The translations under genes and the position numbers were made by a program. The notes below the pieces were generated by a model, which saw nothing but the letters and a program-made list of their open reading frames with translations, searched no databases and was not told the DNA's origin. A stretch of DNA of 64,000 nucleotides from an uncultured Alistipes sp. (lineage in GTDB: Bacteria > Bacteroidota > Bacteroidia > Bacteroidales > Rikenellaceae): positions 1 to 64,000 of the forward strand of contig URTU01000002.1 of the NCBI GenBank assembly GCA_900550925.1, given 5' to 3'. This document shows positions 37,907 through 45,315 of this stretch, one piece after another (the stretch's first letter is position 1; each line of letters begins with the position of its first letter).

Positions 37907-37930
37907 ACGTTTGATATTTATATCGTTAAT

Positions 37931-40147
37931 TTACATGCTCAATGTCAGTGTCACATATTCGCCACGCCTTACTGCCGCCCCCGAAGCTATGCTCTGACGC
38001 ACCACACGTCCATGCCCGACAAACCCAACTCGCAACCCGCGGCTCTCAAGCAGATACAAGGCATCCTTCAGCCCCATACCACGCACATCCGGCATAAGGC
38101 CCTCCGTCAGCGTCACGTCGTGTATCGAAACCCGTCCCGTAGAATCGGCTTCGCTTTTGCCCCAGCCGTGACGGTGATCCGTGCGGTAGCGGACATCCAG
38201 CGCCGAGGCCACCTTACGCATCTGATCGACATCGCCGCCCTTGATTGCCGTCGGATAGGCATCTTTGCCCGACACCTCGAAATGCTGACGCCAGTCGCGC
38301 TCGAGGGTGTAGAGACTGTATATGATGTCGCGGATGACCGGACCGGCCACACCCGCTCCGTAATAGCGCCCCCGCGACGGCGAATTCTGAACAGCCACCA
38401 TGACCGTATATTTCGGATTGTCGGTCGGGAAATAGGCTGCCATACTGCCCAGGTACTGTCCGGGCGCATGCATGTCCATCGCCGTACCGGTCTTGGCCGC
38501 AACACGGAACAAGGCCGTATCGCGAACAAAATATTCCCGTGCCGTACCCGTAGCCGAAACCTCCTCCAGACACTCCTCGACCTTCCGCAGCGACGATGCC
38601 GAACAGATCTTCTCGTTCAGCACCCGCGGCTTGAAACGATCTATGGTCGTACCGTTGCGGCGAATCTCCTCGACCAGCATCGGCGCAACCATCCGCCCGC
38701 CGTTGGCAACCGCATTGTAAAGCGTAGCCGTCTGTATGGGCGACAACTCGTTCTCGTATCCGTAGGCTATCTGGCACAAACGGTTGTTGTAGAGCCAACG
38801 GTTGCGCACTTCGCGGTTTTCCGGATCGTAGTCGTTGAACAGCGGCTTTTTCTCCCCGAACGCCTCGAGACCCATCGGCCGGTCGAGGTGCAGCGACCGC
38901 AAAAAGGCTACATACCGCTCCGGATGATCCTTGTAAGAGCGGTAAATCGCATTGGCAAAGAAGATATTTGACGAAAGGGCCACGGCCTGTTTCATGGTCA
39001 TCGTATCCGAAAAGGCATGGTCGTCGCGGACATATCCGTTACCGATCTTGACCCGCTTGTCCTTCGGCGCCGAGGTCACCTCGCCATCTACAACCGGAAA
39101 CCGTGCATCGATATCGTAACCCTTGTCCTCGACCAGCGCCAGCAGCGATGCCAGCTTGAAGGTCGAACCCGGGCACTGACGTTTGTAGGCATTGTCCTCG
39201 ATCTCGGCATACACACCCGGCGACACCTCCGAAAGGTTCGACATAGCCAGGATCTTCCCTGTCGAGACCTCCATGACAATCGCCGTTCCCCATATGGCAT
39301 GGTTGGCAACCATATTCTTTCGCAGCGCCACATCCGAAATCTCCTGAATCCGCCGGTCGAGCGTCAGAACCACATCCAGACCATCGACACGCGCACGGTT
39401 GGGAATCGAATCGTTCGTAGCCACATTGGTCGAGAAGCGGGGCGCTATGCGCTGACTCGACTGTATGCCGTCGCGGCCGCTCAGCAGCGAATCCATCACC
39501 TCTTCGACTCCGAACTGGTTCTTGCCCCACGAGGTGACCTTGCCCACCGTACGTTTGGCAATGCCGCCCAACGGATAGACACGCATGTTGTCCTCGACAA
39601 GCCGGTAGGTGGCCGTCATGTTCGACAAGAGCGGATATCGCTTCAATTCGAGCCACTCGACATAGTCAACCATGCGCGGGAAGAGCTTGACGGCCGTATG
39701 ACGGCGGCGGTCGCCCCGCTTGTAACGAGGCCGCCCGGCATAGTTCGAACGGAATATCCTACGGAAATAGTCACTACCATAACCCTCGGGGCCGAAATAG
39801 CGTCCCAAAAGCAGCGACAGTGAATCGGAGTTCTTGCGGAACATCTCCACCGAATCGAACCCCTCGGCTCCGAAGTCGAGCTCCACCTGATAACGGGTCA
39901 AGGTGGTTACGATGGGTTCGCCGCCGCGCATGAGTATGTCGCCGCGACGTGCCGTAACGGTCTTCGTGGTCAGAATACGTTTGGAGAGCACCTGGGCAAA
40001 GGCCGCCGTTTCGGGGCTCGCAAACTGTATGCACACCAGCCGCACAACAATCACCACCGCCAACAGGAAAAACAGCAGATAGAGCATCGTCACCCGCCGC
40101 CGGATCAGTTTCTTGATAGGTATTTGGGGTTGTTCCGACATAATCAA
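37931..40147 (-). CDS. ftsI: Septal transpeptidase FtsI (class b PBP) with a PASTA domain
   Basis: 738 residues. A short cytoplasmic tail, a membrane helix (about 21-40), a pedestal with RRGDILMRGGEPI, then the transpeptidase domain with STFK (328-331), SSN (392-394) and KTG (552-554). The last 65 residues form one PASTA domain (MPDVRGMGLKDALYLLESRG to the end), which proteobacterial FtsI lacks but Bacteroidota proteins often have. It cross-links septal peptidoglycan with FtsW. Its ATG overlaps the ftsL-like stop by 4 bases. Confidence 0.95.
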   Translation of the reverse strand: MIMSEQPQIPIKKLIRRRVTMLYLLFFLLAVVIVVRLVCIQFASPETAAFAQVLSKRILTTKTVTARRGDILMRGGEPIVTTLTRYQVELDFGAEGFDSVEMFRKNSDSLSLLLGRYFGPEGYGSDYFRRIFRSNYAGRPRYKRGDRRRHTAVKLFPRMVDYVEWLELKRYPLLSNMTATYRLVEDNMRVYPLGGIAKRTVGKVTSWGKNQFGVEEVMDSLLSGRDGIQSSQRIAPRFSTNVATNDSIPNRARVDGLDVVLTLDRRIQEISDVALRKNMVANHAIWGTAIVMEVSTGKILAMSNLSEVSPGVYAEIEDNAYKRQCPGSTFKLASLLALVEDKGYDIDARFPVVDGEVTSAPKDKRVKIGNGYVRDDHAFSDTMTMKQAVALSSNIFFANAIYRSYKDHPERYVAFLRSLHLDRPMGLEAFGEKKPLFNDYDPENREVRNRWLYNNRLCQIAYGYENELSPIQTATLYNAVANGGRMVAPMLVEEIRRNGTTIDRFKPRVLNEKICSASSLRKVEECLEEVSATGTAREYFVRDTALFRVAAKTGTAMDMHAPGQYLGSMAAYFPTDNPKYTVMVAVQNSPSRGRYYGAGVAGPVIRDIIYSLYTLERDWRQHFEVSGKDAYPTAIKGGDVDQMRKVASALDVRYRTDHRHGWGKSEADSTGRVSIHDVTLTEGLMPDVRGMGLKDALYLLESRGLRVGFVGHGRVVRQSIASGAAVRRGEYVTLTLSM

Positions 40148-40677
40148 TCGCCATCGATAATGAATGTTTGCGTAGGCAGTTCCTCGAGTTCAAGCCCACG
40201 CGCCTCCAGCTGCTCCATGATCGCCTGACGCGACGTAAGGCTGTAGATGCGCTCGGATTGCCTTACCGACTTCTCGCGCAACTGCTGCAACTCCTTTTCC
40301 ATTCTGGTGCGGCGTATGTCGAGCCGCAATGCCGAAAACAACACGAATATCGACAGGAAGAACATCGCCCCCACACACATCAGGTAGGGATACAGCCGTT
40401 TGACCTCCTCCTTTGTCAGAATGCCTCCGGTAAACAGCAGCGCCACCAGCCGCGACGAACGCCGTTCGCGACGACGACGGTTCTCCTCCTCGGCCTCGCG
40501 CTCGGCCTCTTCGGCCCGTTCCTCCTCTTCCATATCCCGATCCGCCTCTCCGCGATTGATGCGCCGTACCTCGCGCCGTACCCGCCGCGCAAACTCCTCA
40601 TCCTGCTCACGCCGCTCCTGCTCCTCTCGCAACGTCGGATCTATTTCGGGATCCTTCCCATATGATGTTTCGTCCAT
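40144..40677 (-). CDS. ftsL: FtsL-like division protein with a charged N-terminal tail
   Basis: 177 residues from MDETSYGKDPEIDPTL. An extension upstream to 40803 would overlap rsmH and is rejected. Residues 1-75 are almost entirely Glu, Arg and Asp (helical, likely cytoplasmic). A single membrane helix (about 97-115, YLMCVGAMFFLSIFVLF) and a short coiled-coil (MEKELQQLREKSVRQSERI) follow, the FtsL layout. Position between rsmH and ftsI is the standard place for ftsL. Sequence identity to known FtsL is not visible, so the call rests on topology and place. The acidic/basic tail is unusually long. Confidence 0.75.
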   Translation of the reverse strand: MDETSYGKDPEIDPTLREEQERREQDEEFARRVRREVRRINRGEADRDMEEEERAEEAEREAEEENRRRRERRSSRLVALLFTGGILTKEEVKRLYPYLMCVGAMFFLSIFVLFSALRLDIRRTRMEKELQQLREKSVRQSERIYSLTSRQAIMEQLEARGLELEELPTQTFIIDGD

Positions 40678-40726
40678 CTTCTTCTCGCTATTGCATTTCC
40701 AAACAGACTGCCTGTTCCCAGCCTGT

Positions 40727-41647
40727 TCAAAGTTTCTCGGCAGCCCGCAGCCTCGCACTGCGCGACCGCGGATTCCGCTTAACCTCATCCGCATCAGGGA
40801 CAACCGCCCGACGCGTCACAATATGCCACGGCACCGTTGCACGCCCGAAGAAATCCTTCTCGATTTCACCGTCGAAGTTCCCGCTGCGCATGAAATTCTT
40901 CGTCAGGCGGTCCTCCAGCGAGTGGTACGAAATAACCACCAGCCGGCCTCCCGGTCGCAGCACCTTCAGACTCTGCTCGAGAGTCATCTTCAGAGCCTCC
41001 ATCTCACCGTTCACCTCGATGCGCAGCGCCTGGAACAGTTTGGTCAGGAACTTCGCCTCATCCTTGCGCGGGGTAGTCGGGGCGACCGCCGCAACCAGTT
41101 GCGAAGTGGTTTCGATCCGTGCCTGCTCACGTGCCCGAACGATACAGTTGGCCGCCTTGTAGGGGGTTTCAATCTCTCCCCACTGCCCGAAGATCCGGGT
41201 CAGCTCCTCGGCCGTAGCCTCATTGACCAGATCGGCAGCGCTGCGACCGCCGCGACGGTTCATCCGCATGTCGAGCGGAGCATCTCCACGGAACGAAAAA
41301 CCGCGATCGACACAGTCGAAGTGGTGTGACGAAACCCCGAGGTCGGCCAGAATCCCGTCGACGCGCTCGACACCGCGATAGCGCAGCGCCCCGCGCATGA
41401 ACCGGAAGTTACTCTCCACCAGGCAGAAACGCTCGTCGTCGATGGCATTGGCCGCAGCATCGGCATCCTGATCGAAACCGTAGAGCCTGCCCCGCGGCGA
41501 CAATGCCGACAAGATACGGCGCGAGTGTCCGCCCCCGCCGAACGTAAGGTCGACATATACGCCGTCCGGATTGATCGACAGCAGGTTGACCGACTCTTCG
41601 AGCAACACCGGAATATGGTATTTCGCACTTTCGTTCATCGATGGCAT
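40727..41647 (-). CDS. rsmH: 16S rRNA m4C1402 methyltransferase RsmH
   Basis: 306 residues (a start at the second Met, 41638, is equally possible and matches the family: MNESAKYHIPVLLEESVNLL). Motifs VDLTFGGGGHSRRIL, GILADLGVSSHHFDC, SFRGDAPLDMRMNR and GGRLVVISYHSLEDRL are diagnostic. It is the first gene of the division cluster; mraZ, which normally precedes it, is missing, replaced by a divergent acyltransferase gene. Confidence 0.95.
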   Translation of the reverse strand: MPSMNESAKYHIPVLLEESVNLLSINPDGVYVDLTFGGGGHSRRILSALSPRGRLYGFDQDADAAANAIDDERFCLVESNFRFMRGALRYRGVERVDGILADLGVSSHHFDCVDRGFSFRGDAPLDMRMNRRGGRSAADLVNEATAEELTRIFGQWGEIETPYKAANCIVRAREQARIETTSQLVAAVAPTTPRKDEAKFLTKLFQALRIEVNGEMEALKMTLEQSLKVLRPGGRLVVISYHSLEDRLTKNFMRSGNFDGEIEKDFFGRATVPWHIVTRRAVVPDADEVKRNPRSRSARLRAAEKL

Positions 41648-41656
41648 ATTTGGGTG

Positions 41657-41664
41657 TAAAGTTA
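41657..41664 (-). promoter_or_regulatory. Probable -7 element (TAACTTTA) of the division cluster
   Basis: One mismatch from TAnnTTTG, 10 bases upstream of the first possible rsmH Met and 19 from the second. With this box transcription would start close to the first ATG, which favours the second Met. No clear -33 box. Confidence 0.4.
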
Positions 41665-41697
41665 CTCAAAAAAACGTATATTTCGCCGACTATTTCG

Positions 41698-41705
41698 TAT
41701 CTTTG
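41698..41705 (+). promoter_or_regulatory. -7 element (TATCTTTG) of the acyltransferase promoter
   Basis: Exact consensus, 20 bases before the ATG at 41726. It forms a divergent promoter pair with the rsmH box at 41657-41664. Confidence 0.6.
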
Positions 41706-41725
41706 TTCAAATAAACAATTTTTTC

Positions 41726-42529
41726 ATGGAGCCCATCGACATCGACAAGGTTTTGGCCGCCAAAATCCCCAAAATATATCCATTCATCCCGCACATGCTG
41801 GTCGAACGGCTGCGGAAACTGATCCACGAACAGGAGATGAACCACATCATCACGCAGTTCGGCAACCAGCCGCCAATGGAATTCATTCGCTCCTGCTTCG
41901 GATACATGGGAATAAGCTACACGGCTGACAACCTGGACAGTCTGGACCCCGCCGGCCGCTACCTCTTCGCCTCGAACCACCCATTCGGGGGCATGGACGG
42001 AATGATGCTGGCCGAGGCCATCGGAACCCGTATGGGAGATGTCCGCGTAATAATAAACGACCTGCTGATGCACGTCTCGCCGCTCAAGCCCATCTGGCTC
42101 CCCGTCAACAAATACGGCCGCCAGAACCATGCCTATGCCGCCACAATGCATGAGGCTTTCGCCGGCAACATCCCGATCCTCACGTTCCCGGCCGGACTCT
42201 GCTCGCGCCGCACCAAAGGCGTGGTCGAGGATACCCCGTGGCGGCAGAATTTCGTCAAACAGGCCCTCGCCGCAAAACGCGACATCGTCCCCGTCTTCGT
42301 CGAAGGCACGCTGTCTAACCGCTTCTACCGCGCCGCAAACATCCGCAAGCGACTCGGCATAAAGTTCAATTTCGAACTGGTTCTGCTCGTCGACGAGATG
42401 TTCCGCCAGAAGGGAAAACACTTCACCCTGCACTTCGGCCAACCCGTCAAATGGCAATATCTCTCCGGGCTCGGATCCCCGCGGCAACAGTCAGAATACA
42501 TACGCTCGCTGGTCTACGCAATGAAATAA
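41726..42529 (+). CDS. glsA: PlsC-type lysophospholipid/O-acyltransferase, probably GlsA-like
   Basis: 267 residues. The acyltransferase motif I is present as SNHPFGGMDGMML (NHx4D form), with LPVNKYGRQNHAYAA and FPAGLCSRRTKGVVEDTPW (FPxG-type motif) further on. A GNAT-type acyltransferase follows 60 bases later in the same direction. In Bacteroides, a PlsC-like O-acyltransferase (GlsA) and a GNAT-like N-acyltransferase (GlsB) make glycine lipids; the pair here fits that, although with its own promoter between the genes. Alternatively it makes phosphatidic acid or ornithine lipid. Confidence 0.72.
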   Translation: MEPIDIDKVLAAKIPKIYPFIPHMLVERLRKLIHEQEMNHIITQFGNQPPMEFIRSCFGYMGISYTADNLDSLDPAGRYLFASNHPFGGMDGMMLAEAIGTRMGDVRVIINDLLMHVSPLKPIWLPVNKYGRQNHAYAATMHEAFAGNIPILTFPAGLCSRRTKGVVEDTPWRQNFVKQALAAKRDIVPVFVEGTLSNRFYRAANIRKRLGIKFNFELVLLVDEMFRQKGKHFTLHFGQPVKWQYLSGLGSPRQQSEYIRSLVYAMK

Positions 42530-42563
42530 AAGAGGGTTTGTTAAAGATATTTAAAATAATTCG

Positions 42564-42571
42564 TATCTTTG
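42564..42571 (+). promoter_or_regulatory. -7 element (TATCTTTG) of the GNAT acyltransferase promoter
   Basis: Exact consensus. Transcription from it would begin near 42578, which excludes an ATG at 42569 and supports the starts at 42587 or 42593. Confidence 0.6.
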
Positions 42572-42586
42572 TCTTCAAATCGACCA

Positions 42587-43501
42587 ATGACAATGTCATA
42601 CAATACCCCGATAATAGCTCCGGTACCGCGCGAAGAACTCGAACGGGAACTCACCCCCGACAAAAAAATACGCGACACGAACAAGGCCGGCAACGAAATA
42701 TATATCGTAACGGCAGCCGACTCTCCGGCCACGATGCGCGAAATAGGCCGCGTCCGCGAGGTATCGTTCCGCGATGCCGGCGGCGGCACCGGTCTGGATT
42801 GCGATATCGATGCCGAAGACACTGCCGAAAACGGATACCGGCAACTGATTGTCTGGGACCCCAACGCAAAGGAGATTATCGGCGGATACCGGTTCATCGT
42901 GTGCCACTCGTCATACCCCGAACACCTCTCGACCGAACACTATTTCCGTTTCTCGGACAAATTCCGCCGCGAATTCCTTCCGTACACCATCGAACTCGGA
43001 CGGTCGTTCATACAGCCCAAATACCAGTCCCGCGGGAACAACAAAAGCATCTATGCTCTCGACAACCTCTGGGACGGCCTCGGCGCACTAATCAACAACC
43101 ATCCCGAAGCCCGGTACTTCTTCGGCAAGGTGACCATGTACACCGACTACCACAAGGAGGCCCGCAACATGCTGATCTACTTCATGCACCGCTACTTCCC
43201 GGATCGCGACCGCCTCATGGAGGGAATCAACCCCGTCGAGTTGAACATCGACCGCGAATATTTCGATTCGATCTTCAACGGCGAAAGCTACGACGCCAAC
43301 TATCGCATCTTGATCCAGAAGGTCCGCGAACGCAATGAAAACATTCCGCCGCTGATCAACTCATATATCAGTCTCTCACCGTCGATGCGTGTTTTCCCGA
43401 CGGTCTACAATCCCGACTTCGGGAATGTCGAGGAGACCGGCATTCTAGTCACGATAGCCGACATATATCCGCACAAAAGCCAGCGGCACACTCAGTATTG
43501 A
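42587..43501 (+). CDS. glsB: GNAT-like N-acyltransferase, probably GlsB-like (glycine lipid synthesis)
   Basis: 304 residues from ATG 42587 (42593 also possible). It belongs to the hemolysin-like/OlsB-type acyltransferases: VREVSFRDAGGGTGLDCDID, QLIVWDPNAKEIIGGYRF and TIELGRSFIQPKYQ are typical, including the conserved LGRSFI block. Such enzymes N-acylate an amino acid with a 3-hydroxy-fatty acid. Next to the PlsC-like gene it fits the GlsB role in glycine lipids of Bacteroides; ornithine lipid synthesis remains possible. Confidence 0.74.
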   Translation: MTMSYNTPIIAPVPREELERELTPDKKIRDTNKAGNEIYIVTAADSPATMREIGRVREVSFRDAGGGTGLDCDIDAEDTAENGYRQLIVWDPNAKEIIGGYRFIVCHSSYPEHLSTEHYFRFSDKFRREFLPYTIELGRSFIQPKYQSRGNNKSIYALDNLWDGLGALINNHPEARYFFGKVTMYTDYHKEARNMLIYFMHRYFPDRDRLMEGINPVELNIDREYFDSIFNGESYDANYRILIQKVRERNENIPPLINSYISLSPSMRVFPTVYNPDFGNVEETGILVTIADIYPHKSQRHTQY

Positions 43502-43554
43502 GAGCCTTTCAGGCAGGAAACAGTCCGACATCGAAGATTTTTTGACTGAAATTT

Positions 43555-43585
43555 TTGGCAAAACCGAAGATAGTATCTATCTTTG
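43555..43585 (+). promoter_or_regulatory. Promoter of tRNA-Leu
   Basis: TTG (43555-43557), 20 bases, TATCTTTG (43578-43585): a full consensus promoter 58 bases upstream of the mature tRNA. Confidence 0.72.
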
Positions 43586-43643
43586 TGCTCCCGAAGCGAA
43601 AGATCGTGATCCACGATGATCCCTATCGCTCGACATACGGCAA

Positions 43644-43732
43644 GCCCAGGTGGTGAAATTGGTAGACACGCCACTTTGAGGGGGTGGTGAACAATTAGGT
43701 TCGTGCAAGTTCGAGTCTTGTCCTGGGCACCA
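43644..43732 (+). tRNA. tRNA-Leu (anticodon GAG)
   Basis: 89 bases including an encoded CCA. Acceptor GCCCAGG (43644-43650) pairs with CCTGGGC (43722-43728). The anticodon stem CCACT/GGTGG carries loop TTGAGGG with anticodon GAG at 43678-43680 (reads CUC/CUU). A long variable arm (class II) and a T arm with GTTCGAG follow. The discriminator is A, as in other leucine tRNAs. Confidence 0.94.
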
Positions 43733-43776
43733 AAACACAGAGAGTCCGTCGAATATTCGACGGACTCTCTGTGTTT
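43733..43776. terminator. Long perfect palindrome, terminator after tRNA-Leu
   Basis: A 44-base perfect inverted repeat starting right after the CCA end, with AAACACAGAGAGTCCGTCG on the left arm and its exact complement on the right, and the right end TTT. It terminates the tRNA transcript and could also act for the minus-strand gene that ends at 43874. Confidence 0.8.
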
Positions 43777-43873
43777 CATGGCCCATCGGCCGGCAGGACC
43801 CCAGGCGCCGCTCCAACTCCTGTTCCTGCAAACACAAGCCCAGACTCAAATAACGGCCGCCATTCACCTCTGG

Positions 43874-44464
43874 CTACTCCATCAACAGCATCATATCCCA
43901 AATGGCATTGTGCTGCTTGTCGCTCAACGGAAGACGGTGGTCTCTCCTGTAATGCTGGCGGGTTGCCTGCATCGTATATGCCGACAACTCCAGATGCACA
44001 TCATGACCCGCATCAAACAGGACATAATAGTAATAAAAAGGCACATATCCCGTTTTGAAACTGGTGTATTCGATCGGCGCCGATTCAAGCATCTCAAATT
44101 GCGACTCTATATGTTTGGGGTTCAGATAGGCCGCAATACGCACCTCCTTATCTCCGGTAGATCCCGAATACGACAGATAGCGACGATCGGTCGCCTCATC
44201 CTCCTCGGACAGCTCCTGTTGAGTTATCACGATCCATTTGTCCCAGGTCATATATCCGATATAAGCCTTCCCGGCAACCGCATCCTGCAACCCGCGATCG
44301 GCAATAATCCGGCTCAACATGCTACGGTGCTCATCATAATCCATCAGCACCTCGTCCAGCGACGCAACCCGATCATTCATATCCGATGTTTCCTGCGCCC
44401 TTGTTTTCAAGGAAGCCCCAGAAACGGCCAGAATCAGAATCGCCATCCAAAATAGTCGTCTCAT
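43874..44464 (-). CDS. Small secreted protein of unknown function
   Basis: 196 residues from MRRLFWMAILILAVSG, a signal peptide ending near ASLKTRAQ. The frame is open 16 codons further upstream without support. The mature part has a YIGYMTWDKWIVITQQELSE segment and a Tyr-rich stretch (VPFYYYYVLFD), no catalytic motif, and I do not recognise the family. It lies 164 bases downstream of the probable immunity gene on the same strand, so it may be part of the RHS locus or a separate gene. Confidence 0.6.
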   Translation of the reverse strand: MRRLFWMAILILAVSGASLKTRAQETSDMNDRVASLDEVLMDYDEHRSMLSRIIADRGLQDAVAGKAYIGYMTWDKWIVITQQELSEEDEATDRRYLSYSGSTGDKEVRIAAYLNPKHIESQFEMLESAPIEYTSFKTGYVPFYYYYVLFDAGHDVHLELSAYTMQATRQHYRRDHRLPLSDKQHNAIWDMMLLME

Positions 44465-44628
44465 ATTATAAACAAGGTTAAAATTATCGCAATTTACACA
44501 ATCTGACCGCAAAATGCAAATTCAGGCAGCACTCTTTCATGCTTATTTTCAGTTTTTTCGACAGCTGCAGGCATATTATGACAAAATAGGCTGTGAAGAG
44601 ACTTGTGTTGCATAAATTCTCCTCACCC

Positions 44629-45303
44629 TTACCTGTAAGCGAATTCTACAAAATCCCTGTCCAGAATATCGTATCCCGTTATCTTCTCCCGGGCAAGACG
44701 CTCCCGCAGCCGTGCGGATATGAAGACTCCAGTATGCCCCTCTACGACTAACATGTCGTAGTCGTCCGTGAAATCATCCGTCAAAACAACCTCACGTAGT
44801 TCAATAAATGCAATAAGATTGTCCCTTTGCTCAGATATATCCCGATACTCCTCATGCGAATTGATATGGATAATACTTGATGGCTTATTCCCCATATATA
44901 CACAAGCGAATATACATTTTGCATAATCAATATATTGGAGCGGTATGCCTGGCAGACGAAAGTGCAGCCAATAATAGGGATAAACCTTGTCCCGAACCGT
45001 CAGTGTCCCCTTGATATATTGATGCTCCCAAAGCCGGTACTCGCTTAAAATAGTCTTTACGCGTTCGCTGAAAACAAGCCCGGGATCAGTACTACGATGG
45101 GGATTAAGAATATCGGTCAACTTTGCCCCTCGGCGCAATTTGCTTTCATATAGAGTATGTGCTATCTCCTCCTCACTCAACCAATCCCATGCACCTGGAT
45201 AATGATTTTTATCATATTTATGCAAACTGTCAATTTGCGGATATACATTCCCTACAACTCTGAGATTATCCGTAAAATCAATACGATAATAACGACGTTC
45301 CAT
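44629..45303 (-). CDS. Probable immunity protein for the RHS toxin
   Basis: 224 residues, cytoplasmic, no signal peptide. It starts 12 bases after the RHS-AHH toxin gene on the same strand, exactly where a cognate immunity gene is expected. The end HTGVFISARLRERLAREKITGYDIL and the lengths of its segments resemble the DUF1629/Imm11-type immunity family, in which a late ITGxxx motif is typical; that assignment is from memory. The body is acidic and soluble (LSEEEIAHTLYESKLRRG, TDDFTDDYDMLVVEG). If correct it would neutralise the nuclease in the producer. Confidence 0.6.
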   Translation of the reverse strand: MERRYYRIDFTDNLRVVGNVYPQIDSLHKYDKNHYPGAWDWLSEEEIAHTLYESKLRRGAKLTDILNPHRSTDPGLVFSERVKTILSEYRLWEHQYIKGTLTVRDKVYPYYWLHFRLPGIPLQYIDYAKCIFACVYMGNKPSSIIHINSHEEYRDISEQRDNLIAFIELREVVLTDDFTDDYDMLVVEGHTGVFISARLRERLAREKITGYDILDRDFVEFAYR

Positions 45304-45315
45304 AATTAACGATCT

